Assembly: GCA_046541515.1 (NCBI GenBank)
Contig: JBKHDD010000202.1
Span: 1 to 8,362 of the forward strand
Direction of reading: 5' to 3'
Length of the DNA: 8,362 nucleotides
Source of the DNA: CAYFVR01 sp046541515
Lineage (GTDB): Bacteria > Desulfobacterota > Desulfobacteria > Desulfobacterales > Desulfococcaceae
The notes below the pieces were generated by a model that was not told the origin of the DNA, made no database searches, and saw nothing but the letters and a program-made list of their open reading frames with translations. The stretch's first letter is position 1. The number at the start of each line of letters is the position of its first letter. The position numbers and the translations under genes were made by a program. Shown here piece after piece: positions 1 to 6,884 of this stretch.

Positions 1-30
1 CGCCCCGGGCTTCCGCCGGTCCTCCGGGCC

Positions 31-45
31 GCGGGCTCAGCCCGC
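31..45 (-). other. Small hairpin over the synthase stop codon
   Basis: GCGGGC and GCCCGC pair perfectly, with the TGA stop codon of the synthase as the three-base loop. No T-run follows on the minus strand, so it is not a convincing intrinsic terminator. The remaining 30 bases contain GGAGG but no start codon, so whether another gene follows cannot be told. Confidence 0.35.
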
Positions 46-2445
46 ATCCGCGGTCTCCCCGGATTCCGAAGGTTTCCAAAAAGCGGCCCGGACCACTCCG
101 CCCAGGGCGAGGATGTTGAAGCCGCCCCAAAAGGCGTTGGCCAGAAGGGCCACGGTATCGTGCCGGTGGCCCAGATGGAAAAGGGTCAGGGCGTAGGCCA
201 GCCCGCAAACCGTCAGGGCGATGATGGCCAACTGGGGCGTCACCAGTTTGGCGAAATTCCGTTCCTGCCGGAGTTTGGGGGTCACGGTGAAAGAAATTTT
301 TTCGCCGTCCGGGCGCTGGGTTTCCACGCCTAGGGAACGGCCGTCGATCCGGCGGACGACCACTTTTTCCCGAATCATCGTGCGAGCCTTGTCGTTCATG
401 GTGAATTTGACTTCGCCGGGATCGCCCACCCGCAAATCCGGGATTTCCACCTCGGGCTCCACGCGAAGACCCGAACGGGCGAACAGCACGTACCGTCCGA
501 ATTTGGACATGTCGCGCATTTTGGCCGGAACGGTCCGTCCGTTGACGGTCAGTTCGCCCCGGAGATACTGGGAAAGTCGGGGAAACCGTCGCTGTTCACG
601 ACGCATCACCTTCCAGAGCGCCTTGAGATTCACCGCGAAAAAGGAGAGATAGGTGGACTGGCCCTGCCAGGCCGGGACGCCCCAGGTCCCCACCATCATG
701 GCCAGGGTGTTGGCGATGATGAACGGGAAGAAGTGCTTGAAGAAATCCACCGAATAGACTTCCACCGGCGGAATGCCGGTGAACAGGTACACGATGGGCG
801 CGATCAGGAAAATCGTGTTCCAGAGGCAGCCCAGGTAGGACCAGAAGGTGGCGCCGTACATCAGCTTTTGGGGGAGGCTCAGTGCCCGGCTGAACAGAAG
901 ATGCTTTTCCCGCCAGGCGATGTCGATGGCGCCGCCGGCGTACTTGAACCGCTGAATGGTCCAGCTCAACAGATCCTGGGTGGAGAGCATCCGGGATTCG
1001 ATGCCGGGGTGAAACACCGACTTCCAGCGGCGGTTGGCGTCTGGGTCCACCCGCTCCGCGTGGAGCAGGAGCGAAGTGTACATGTCCTCCGAAACGTGGT
1101 GCTTGTAGGGCACCGGATTTTCCAAAAAGAAGAAATTGACCTCGCTGGCGTTTTCCCGCAGGGTCTGACGGACCTCTTTGCGGCTGCGGGACCAGGCGTC
1201 GCGCATGGCCTCGGCGAACTGGGCCCGGTATTGCCGGTCGGTCAACCCTTTGGACAGGTCCAGAAACTTCCCCTCGATCCGGTCGAAGGCCCGCAACAGT
1301 TCGGCTTCGGCCTCGTCGTATTTTTCGGAAAGTCCCTCCAGCTCCAGCCCCCGGTTTCGCAGGGCCATCAATTGAACGGCCTCCCGCCGGTGAACCGATC
1401 CGGCGCCGCAGCAGAAGGAGGCGTTGGCCCAGTTCCGCCGCCGTTGAATCACGTCGTAAAACATCTGGGGATCGTTGTTGAACGGGTCCCGCCCCACCGA
1501 AAACGGTCCGATCGCCCGCTGGATCGTCCGGCCCAGCCACCGTCCCGGCGCGCCCAGCTTTCGGCCCAGGGCCCGGTCCAGGGGCCGGCCCTCGGGCAGG
1601 TCGTAAAACCACTGGGGCGTCTGCACCCAGGCCACGTCGGGGTCCCGGAAATAGCCCAGGGTGTGCGCCAAAATGGTGGGGAAGGGCCGGGTGTCGGCGT
1701 CGCAGATGAGGATGAATTCGCCGCTGGTGCGGCGCATGGCGTTTTGAAGATTGCCCGCCTTGAAGCCGATGTTGGAATCGCGGGTCAGGTAGCCGACGCC
1801 CTCTTCCTCCGCCACCGCGGCCATGGCCGACCGATTGCCGTCGTCCAGCACGTGGATGCGCAGGTCCAGGGGATGGGGATAGGTGATCGCCTTGGCGTCC
1901 CGAATGCTGTATCGGACCAGCTCGGGGTCCTCGTCGTAGGTGGGAAAGAAGACGTCCGCGGTGATGTGGTCGGGCCGGAACGGCTCCGGCGTGTGAATGC
2001 ACTCGGCCGCGGTGGGCGGCGGGGTCTGGGCGTAATCCCGCACCTTCCAGAGGTTGATCGTGAAGAGGAAAAGGCCGAACAGGGCGCAGGTTTCGGCGAT
2101 CGCCAGGGGAATGGCGAACCAGAGGGCCTCGAAATTGAGGGAGTCGGTCCAGCGCCAGACGACGTACCACAACCCCAGGCAGAGATTGATGACCGCGAGG
2201 AACTGCCACAGCAACTCCCGCGCCGGGGAATGGGGGACCGGTTCCGGCGGTTTCCGGTCCTCGAACCGGTTGAAGTAGAACGGTTTCACGGGCGGATTTC
2301 CGGACAACCGGTCGGCGTCTTCCCCGTCGGATGATTCGACCGATGATTCGCGAAGCGCCGGGGCGGGATCGTCGCGCACGGGCGAACGGCGCGTCGTTCG
2401 GGTCGGGTTCGGTTCCTCGTATCGCTTGAAAAATGTCGGTTTCAC
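37..2445 (-). CDS. BcsA-like processive GT2 polysaccharide synthase with internal PilZ domain
   Basis: Predicted inner-membrane synthase, 802 aa, that polymerises a nucleotide sugar and exports the chain; the sugar is unknown. Residues 1-75 are a polar, probably disordered cytosolic tail. Two TM segments follow (about 79-100 and 107-132), then the GT-A domain (about 150-515) with DDG at 201-203, DAD at 249-251, FCCG at 344-347, SED at 452-454 (TED position) and QRFKY at 498-502 (QxxRW position). TM segments lie near 530-556 and 568-590. Residues 613-716 look like PilZ: overlapping RxxxR motifs at 615-623 and DMSKFG (DxSxxG) at 645-650. FTVTPK at 719-724 matches the BcsA gating loop FxVTxK, and two last TM segments (736-757, 764-788) follow. 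The GTG start overlaps the hydrolase stop (GTGA), with GGAG 8 nt upstream. BcsA carries PilZ after its last TM helices, so the domain order is unusual. Synthase identity is strong; calling the product cellulose is not justified. Confidence 0.93.
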   Translation of the reverse strand: MKPTFFKRYEEPNPTRTTRRSPVRDDPAPALRESSVESSDGEDADRLSGNPPVKPFYFNRFEDRKPPEPVPHSPARELLWQFLAVINLCLGLWYVVWRWTDSLNFEALWFAIPLAIAETCALFGLFLFTINLWKVRDYAQTPPPTAAECIHTPEPFRPDHITADVFFPTYDEDPELVRYSIRDAKAITYPHPLDLRIHVLDDGNRSAMAAVAEEEGVGYLTRDSNIGFKAGNLQNAMRRTSGEFILICDADTRPFPTILAHTLGYFRDPDVAWVQTPQWFYDLPEGRPLDRALGRKLGAPGRWLGRTIQRAIGPFSVGRDPFNNDPQMFYDVIQRRRNWANASFCCGAGSVHRREAVQLMALRNRGLELEGLSEKYDEAEAELLRAFDRIEGKFLDLSKGLTDRQYRAQFAEAMRDAWSRSRKEVRQTLRENASEVNFFFLENPVPYKHHVSEDMYTSLLLHAERVDPDANRRWKSVFHPGIESRMLSTQDLLSWTIQRFKYAGGAIDIAWREKHLLFSRALSLPQKLMYGATFWSYLGCLWNTIFLIAPIVYLFTGIPPVEVYSVDFFKHFFPFIIANTLAMMVGTWGVPAWQGQSTYLSFFAVNLKALWKVMRREQRRFPRLSQYLRGELTVNGRTVPAKMRDMSKFGRYVLFARSGLRVEPEVEIPDLRVGDPGEVKFTMNDKARTMIREKVVVRRIDGRSLGVETQRPDGEKISFTVTPKLRQERNFAKLVTPQLAIIALTVCGLAYALTLFHLGHRHDTVALLANAFWGGFNILALGGVVRAAFWKPSESGETADAG

Positions 2446-4805
2446 GGCGGGTTCTCCAGCGGAGACGTGGGGCCTGGCGGGGTCGGGCCTTCCGGGGGCG
2501 GCTTGGAGCGGGAGACCTGGGGGGAATCCGTCCCGGAAATTCGGAATGGGTATCGATTGAGCCCCAAAAGCTCTCCGTGGGCGTCCCGGAGAGAGAGGCG
2601 GAGTTCATAATCCCCCGGAACCAGCTCCGTCCAGCGAAGATTGCCGGCGGTTCGCGCCGCGTCCGCCGGAACGGTCAGGTCCATGGACCCGGACGCCACT
2701 TCTTCGCCGTTCCGGTCCAGATGATGGAACAGGACCGCATCGGGATAGTCCACTTGCCGATCGTTGACCACCCAGAGCCGGACGGTTGGCGTTTCCAGGG
2801 CCGCCGCTCCGGGTCCGGGGGCGTCGCCCTTTGGGTGGGCTTCGAGCCACTGAACCATGGGCAACACCGGCTGGTAGGCGGCGCGCAAGGCCGCGTAGCC
2901 GGGCTTGGGCCGTCGCAGATGATCCATCATCCCCCAGTTCATGGAGGGCCAGTTTTCCGAAAACAAAAATTGGAAAATCCCGGCCACCGGGGCGAAGCGC
3001 TGGCGGCGATAGGATTCCGCGGCGGTTTTGATCAGCCGGGCCTGATAGTCCTGGGTGTTTCGGATGAACTCGGCGGTGTTCTTTCCCGGTTTCACCCCGG
3101 CGATGTTGAACGTCTCGTGCCGCTGGAAATTGTGGTATTCCCAAAGCGTCCATTCCGCTTCGGTGTCCGGCCAGAGGGCCTCGTCGCCAACGATCCGGCG
3201 CAACGTCTCCAACTCTGGCAGGGCCTGGGCACCAAATTCGGTGATGAGCGGATGCTTCGCCGGTTTGCGGTAGTCGCGCCAGCTTCCGGAATACCAGCCG
3301 TACCAGGGATGCTCCTCCCCGATGGATGCGGGGTGCACGTAGCGATCGGGATCGGCCGCGCGCAACGCTTCGGTGACGGCCGCGCCCAGTTCCCGGTTCT
3401 GGCCGGGTTGGTAATCCGGGTATTTGTGTCGCATCCAGTCGGCCTCCCAGGGCGGCTCGTTGTGGCCGCACCAGGCCAGGATCGAGGGATGATGGTCCAG
3501 AAAGTCCACCATCTTCCGGGCCTGACGAACCGCCTCGGCCCGAACCTCCGGCGCGTCGGAATAGCCCCACTGCAAAGGAAAATCCTGCCAGACCAGCACG
3601 CCCCGTCGATCGCACCGCGCGTAAAATTCCGCCGGCTCCACGTGGGCGTGGACACGGACGGCGTTGACGTGGGCGTCGATCATGAGGGAAAGGTCCCGGT
3701 CGAAATCGTCGCCGTCCATCCGGGAAACCCATTGGTCCGAAATATAATTGGTTCCCCGAAGGAACAACCGTTTCCCGTTGAGTCGGACCACGAAGGTTTC
3801 CGGGTCCATGGTCAGCTCTCGGAAGCCGATGGTTTTTTCCGCCCGGTCCAGGACCTGGCCGTTCCGACGGGCCTCGACCGCGAGCCGATACAAATGGGGC
3901 GTTCCCGTGTCCCAGGTGTGCCACAGCCGAACCGGCGTTCTGGGAAAACGAAGGCGAACGGTGGATTGCCCGGGTTCCACCGGAACGGTCGCCCGCGCGG
4001 TGGGAAGCGCCTCCGCAATCCCGGCGCCTTCGGGCCGCAGGGTCGCGGTGAAGGCGACCGGCCCCGAAGTCCGTTCGGCGGGACGGTGGAGCTTCACGAT
4101 CGCCTCCGGCGTCGCGGTGGCGTCGGAAAGGCGAAGATGGCGCCGGACGGCCAGGCGCCTGATGGCGAGGGTTCGGGAAAGACGAAGCCGAACCGGTCCC
4201 CAGATGCCGCCGGTGTTGCCGTCCTGTCCGCGAGGGGACCAGGCGCCGCCGGGGCGCGTGTCGTGGTGGTTGAAAATGCCCTTGATCAGCCGCTTTCGCA
4301 GGCTCCAGACACGGCCCACCGGTTCGTGGGGGCTGTCCACCCGCACGGCCAGCAGATTGGCGGAATCGGCGCGGAGGCTGTCGGTCGCGTCGAAGGCAAA
4401 GGGTGCGAATCGTCCTTCGTGAAAACCGAGATGGCGGCCGTTGAGCCAGACATCGGCGGCATAGTCCACCCCCTGAAAATGGAGCCGGACCACGCCGTCG
4501 GGCGGGATTCCGGGAGCGGGAAACGAAAGCCGGTACCAGGCCGCGCCGGAATGCTCCCCCCGGACGGGATGCCAGTTGGCCGGGACGGGGATGGTCTCCC
4601 AATCCTCGTCGGCGGTTTCGGGCAGATAGGCGTCGGCCGGGCGCAAGGAGGCCGGGGAGAATTTCCATTCGCCGTTCAGGGAATGGTCGCGGGGCGCCGC
4701 CCATTCTCCCGCCGGGGAAACCGGAAACGCGCAGGCGGCCGGAAGCAGAAAAAACAGCCACAGGCCCGGCAGGCGGAAACGCGCGAAGCGGCGGCGGGGC
4801 GGCAT
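2442..4805 (-). CDS. Secreted glycoside hydrolase family 2 (beta-mannosidase-like)
   Basis: A 787-aa exported GH2 enzyme, expected to hydrolyse a beta-glycosidic bond in the periplasm or outside the cell. A basic N-terminus and hydrophobic core (about 1-26) form a signal peptide, probably cut near AACA/F at 26; Cys25 makes a lipoprotein possible, but the lipobox is poor. The jelly-roll sugar-binding domain spans about 40-205 (WLNGRHLGFHEGRF), an Ig-like domain about 206-328, and the TIM barrel about 329-650. WCGHNEPPW places the acid/base at Glu450, and ITEFGAQALP places the nucleophile at Glu523. A C-terminal beta domain (675-757) and a proline-rich tail (757-787) end the protein. Barrel sequences such as VWQDFPLQWGYS resemble the beta-mannosidase and exo-glucosaminidase side of GH2 more than LacZ, but the substrate cannot be read from this. 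It starts 9 nt after the STAS stop with only a weak Shine-Dalgarno, suggesting translational coupling, and overlaps the synthase by 4 nt. It may trim or edit the polymer. Confidence 0.93.
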   Translation of the reverse strand: MPPRRRFARFRLPGLWLFFLLPAACAFPVSPAGEWAAPRDHSLNGEWKFSPASLRPADAYLPETADEDWETIPVPANWHPVRGEHSGAAWYRLSFPAPGIPPDGVVRLHFQGVDYAADVWLNGRHLGFHEGRFAPFAFDATDSLRADSANLLAVRVDSPHEPVGRVWSLRKRLIKGIFNHHDTRPGGAWSPRGQDGNTGGIWGPVRLRLSRTLAIRRLAVRRHLRLSDATATPEAIVKLHRPAERTSGPVAFTATLRPEGAGIAEALPTARATVPVEPGQSTVRLRFPRTPVRLWHTWDTGTPHLYRLAVEARRNGQVLDRAEKTIGFRELTMDPETFVVRLNGKRLFLRGTNYISDQWVSRMDGDDFDRDLSLMIDAHVNAVRVHAHVEPAEFYARCDRRGVLVWQDFPLQWGYSDAPEVRAEAVRQARKMVDFLDHHPSILAWCGHNEPPWEADWMRHKYPDYQPGQNRELGAAVTEALRAADPDRYVHPASIGEEHPWYGWYSGSWRDYRKPAKHPLITEFGAQALPELETLRRIVGDEALWPDTEAEWTLWEYHNFQRHETFNIAGVKPGKNTAEFIRNTQDYQARLIKTAAESYRRQRFAPVAGIFQFLFSENWPSMNWGMMDHLRRPKPGYAALRAAYQPVLPMVQWLEAHPKGDAPGPGAAALETPTVRLWVVNDRQVDYPDAVLFHHLDRNGEEVASGSMDLTVPADAARTAGNLRWTELVPGDYELRLSLRDAHGELLGLNRYPFRISGTDSPQVSRSKPPPEGPTPPGPTSPLENPP

Positions 4806-4814
4806 GATCCGGGC

Positions 4815-5159
4815 TTACTGGTCGACCAGGGCGGCCACCGCCGCCTCCCGGGTATCGGCGGCGGGGATGATTTTAAAAAAGCGGGTGATTTCGAAAACTT
4901 TTCGAACGGGAGGCTGTGCGCCGCACAGCATCATCCGGCCCTTGGGTCCGTTGCGCTTGAGGGCCGAAGCCACCGCGCCGATGCCGGTGCTGTCGATGAA
5001 TTTCACCTTGGACAAATCCAGGACCATCCGGACGCCGCCGTCCGGGATGATTTCGGCCATTTCCTCCTTGAAACGGTCGGCCACGCTGGCGTCCAGCCGG
5101 TCGCAACGAACCGCCACGACCGTAACGTCTCCCCGGGCTTCCGGTTCCAGAATGTTCAC
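4815..5159 (-). CDS. STAS-domain anti-sigma factor antagonist (RsbV/SpoIIAA type)
   Basis: A 114-aa single-domain STAS protein, the usual size of RsbV/SpoIIAA. In partner switching the unphosphorylated form binds the anti-sigma kinase and releases its target; the kinase inactivates it by phosphorylating a serine, and a PP2C phosphatase restores it. The hallmark FIDSTGIGAV lies at 54-63, so Ser57 is the predicted phosphorylation site. It follows the strand VLDLSKV, and the C-terminal VFEITRFFKIIP segment is also typical. The GTG start is chosen because it forms a GTGA overlap with the kinase stop and has GGAG 7 nt upstream; the frame is open further upstream, but that part translates to low-complexity sequence antisense to nothing recognisable. 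With no sigma factor here, the final target may be a sigma factor encoded elsewhere or a non-transcriptional partner. Confidence 0.93.
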   Translation of the reverse strand: MNILEPEARGDVTVVAVRCDRLDASVADRFKEEMAEIIPDGGVRMVLDLSKVKFIDSTGIGAVASALKRNGPKGRMMLCGAQPPVRKVFEITRFFKIIPAADTREAAVAALVDQ

Positions 5160-5608
5160 GCCTCTTCTCCGTTTTCCAGCAGCTTCACCATGGTCAGACA
5201 GTTTTCTCCGTCCGTTCGCCGATAGGTGACCGTGTCCATCATTTCCCGAATGATGGACAGGCCGCGGCCCTTGGTGGCCACCGAGGTCAGGTCTTGGGGG
5301 TCGCCCGCCAGTTCTTCGAGATCGGTCCCTTCCAGCATGTGGGCCGGCATGGGCCGACCGGTGTCGCGCACCTCCAGCGCCAGCCGGTCCTCCTCGATCC
5401 GGAAGGTGACCGCCACCTCGTGGTCCGGCGATTTGTCGTAGGCATGGATGATGGCGTTGTTGACCGCTTCCACCCCGCACAGTTTGATCCAGAAGGCTCC
5501 GTCGTCGGAGAGCGGAACCAGGGAGCAAAGCGTCTCGATCAACATGTCGATGAGGTAAACGTTTTTCAGATCGCTGGGGATCACAAGCTTGACGGCGGTA
5601 TCGGCCAT
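5156..5608 (-). CDS. RsbW/SpoIIAB-type serine kinase / anti-sigma factor (HATPase_c)
   Basis: A 150-aa GHKL-fold ATPase expected to phosphorylate the STAS protein encoded immediately downstream and to hold a target, classically a sigma factor. The N-box is at 41-57 with Glu47 and Asn51 (ExxxN), as in RsbW and SpoIIAB. The G1 box is RDTGRP (Asp82, Gly84) and the G2 box is KGRGLSII at 113-120. No membrane segment or extra domain is seen. The ATG at 5608 is chosen over an earlier in-frame ATG at 5752 because AAGGAG (5617-5622) lies 8 nt upstream and the family fold begins here; the longer version adds an arginine/glycine-rich shadow of the phosphatase gene. It begins inside the phosphatase gene (28-nt overlap) and ends in a GTGA overlap with the STAS gene, so all three are probably made together. 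Confidence 0.93.
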   Translation of the reverse strand: MADTAVKLVIPSDLKNVYLIDMLIETLCSLVPLSDDGAFWIKLCGVEAVNNAIIHAYDKSPDHEVAVTFRIEEDRLALEVRDTGRPMPAHMLEGTDLEELAGDPQDLTSVATKGRGLSIIREMMDTVTYRRTDGENCLTMVKLLENGEEA

Positions 5609-6864
5609 TCGCGGCACTCCTTGCCATGGGTGGTCGCCCGCCCCCGGTCGACGGCCGCCGCCACGCAGGTGACGTCGTCCTCGATGGCGGCGGGACCCGC
5701 AAAATCGTGAACGGCTTCGGAAATTCGACGAATCAGTTCCTCGGGTCCGCATCCGGCGTGTTCCAGAAACACCGAGACGAGCCGTTCCTCGCCGAACATT
5801 TCCCGGTCGGCGCGGCTGGCTTCCGTCAATCCGTCGGAATAGAAGAGAAATACGTCCCCCGGCTCAAAGGGCGCCCGGACCTGCCGAAAGGGTTCCGGCT
5901 CCGGAAGTCCGAGCGGCACGTTGACCCCTTCCAAGGGCGTCACCGCGTCCGACTCGGCGGAAAAGTGGAGGGTTCGCATGTGGCCGCAGTCCACCAGCCG
6001 AATATCCCGCCGTTGCATGTCCAAGCGAGCATAGCACAAGGTTACGAATGTCTCAATATCTTCCAGGTGCCCGATGAGCCGGCCATGGAGGCCGGAAACC
6101 ACCGCCTCGGGCTGGGGGGGGCGACCCGCGGCCGCGCGGCGCTCCAGCTCGGTGATGACCCGAAGGCACTCGCTTTTGACGGCCGCCCCCAGCAGGGCCG
6201 CCGGCACGCCTTTGCCCATTACGTCGCCGATCAGGACGTCCAGGGAGGCGTCGTCCAGTTGGTAGAAATCGTAAAAATCGCCGTCCACCGTCTGGGAAGG
6301 AAGGGTCAGACAGGCGGTTTTCAGGCCCGAAACTTCCGGCGGCCGCCCCAGCAGCAGGGTCCGCTGAATTTTGGCGGCGATGGTGATTTCCCGGTTCCGG
6401 GCCCGTTCCAGCTCGGCCTCCATTTGGCGGAACCGTCGATTTTGAAGCCAGGTCTGTCGGGCCTTTTCCACCAGGGGAATCAGGGTGCTGGGGGCCACCG
6501 GCTTGACCACGTAGTCGTAGGCCCCTTGGCGCATCGCCTCCACGGCGTCGCTGATTTCCTCGCTGGCGGACACCATGATGGCCGCCAGATTCGGGTCCAG
6601 TTCCCGAAGGCGACGGAGGCAGTTGATGCCGTCCATCTCCGGCATCTGGAGATCCAACAGGGTCACCCCAACGTCCGATTCCATTCGCTCCAGGGCCTCG
6701 CGTCCGTTGGCGGCCAGAATCACGTCGTAGCCGGCCTTGCGAAGGGTGCGGCTCAGCAGGGCCTGAACCACCCGGTCGTCGTCCGCCACCAGCACCCGGG
6801 CCGGGCCCGTTTCCAGGTCCGGTCCGGCGTTCAAATTTGATGGGCTGAGGTGGTTCCGGGGCAT
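5581..6864 (-). CDS. Response regulator fused to RsbU/SpoIIE-type PP2C phosphatase
   Basis: A 427-aa cytosolic protein predicted to dephosphorylate the STAS antagonist when its receiver is phosphorylated. The REC domain (about 23-135) has the acidic pair Asp28/Asp29, phospho-acceptor Asp71 (LLDLQMPEMDG), Ser99 in the Thr/Ser switch position and Lys121 in KPV. A charged helical linker (about 138-170), probably coiled coil, leads to the phosphatase (about 175-408). That domain has VDGDFYDF (Asp196), IGDVMGKGVPAAL (Asp214), FYSDGLTEA (Asp344) and EDDVTC (Asp396/397), so the metal-binding set looks complete. The ATG at 6864 is used because GAAGG lies 8 nt upstream and REC begins about 20 residues later; the same frame is open to 8298 but the extra sequence is low-complexity antisense-like shadow of the preceding gene. 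No histidine kinase gene is present, so its input is encoded elsewhere. The last nine or so codons overlap the kinase gene. Confidence 0.94.
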   Translation of the reverse strand: MPRNHLSPSNLNAGPDLETGPARVLVADDDRVVQALLSRTLRKAGYDVILAANGREALERMESDVGVTLLDLQMPEMDGINCLRRLRELDPNLAAIMVSASEEISDAVEAMRQGAYDYVVKPVAPSTLIPLVEKARQTWLQNRRFRQMEAELERARNREITIAAKIQRTLLLGRPPEVSGLKTACLTLPSQTVDGDFYDFYQLDDASLDVLIGDVMGKGVPAALLGAAVKSECLRVITELERRAAAGRPPQPEAVVSGLHGRLIGHLEDIETFVTLCYARLDMQRRDIRLVDCGHMRTLHFSAESDAVTPLEGVNVPLGLPEPEPFRQVRAPFEPGDVFLFYSDGLTEASRADREMFGEERLVSVFLEHAGCGPEELIRRISEAVHDFAGPAAIEDDVTCVAAAVDRGRATTHGKECREWPIPPSSL

Positions 6865-6884
6865 TGGGGAAACCTTCGGCGCCC

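Noticed and set aside
733..2334. 533-codon open frame on the plus strand
   Set aside because: It lies opposite the glycosyltransferase gene, whose motifs (DDG, DAD, FxVTxK) are unambiguous; the long frame is expected from high GC.
596..2608. 670-codon minus-strand frame across the GT2/GH2 junction
   Set aside because: It is an alternative frame of the two real genes and has an Arg/Pro/Gly-rich shadow composition.
2433..5225. 930-codon open frame on the plus strand
   Set aside because: It is antisense to the GH2 and STAS genes, both with clear catalytic or signature motifs. The translation is rich in Gly, Arg and Pro with no recognisable domain.
5160..5702. In-frame upstream extension of the STAS gene
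   Set aside because: The extension covers the kinase gene in another frame and has no domain; the GTG at 5159 gives the normal family length and a GTGA junction.
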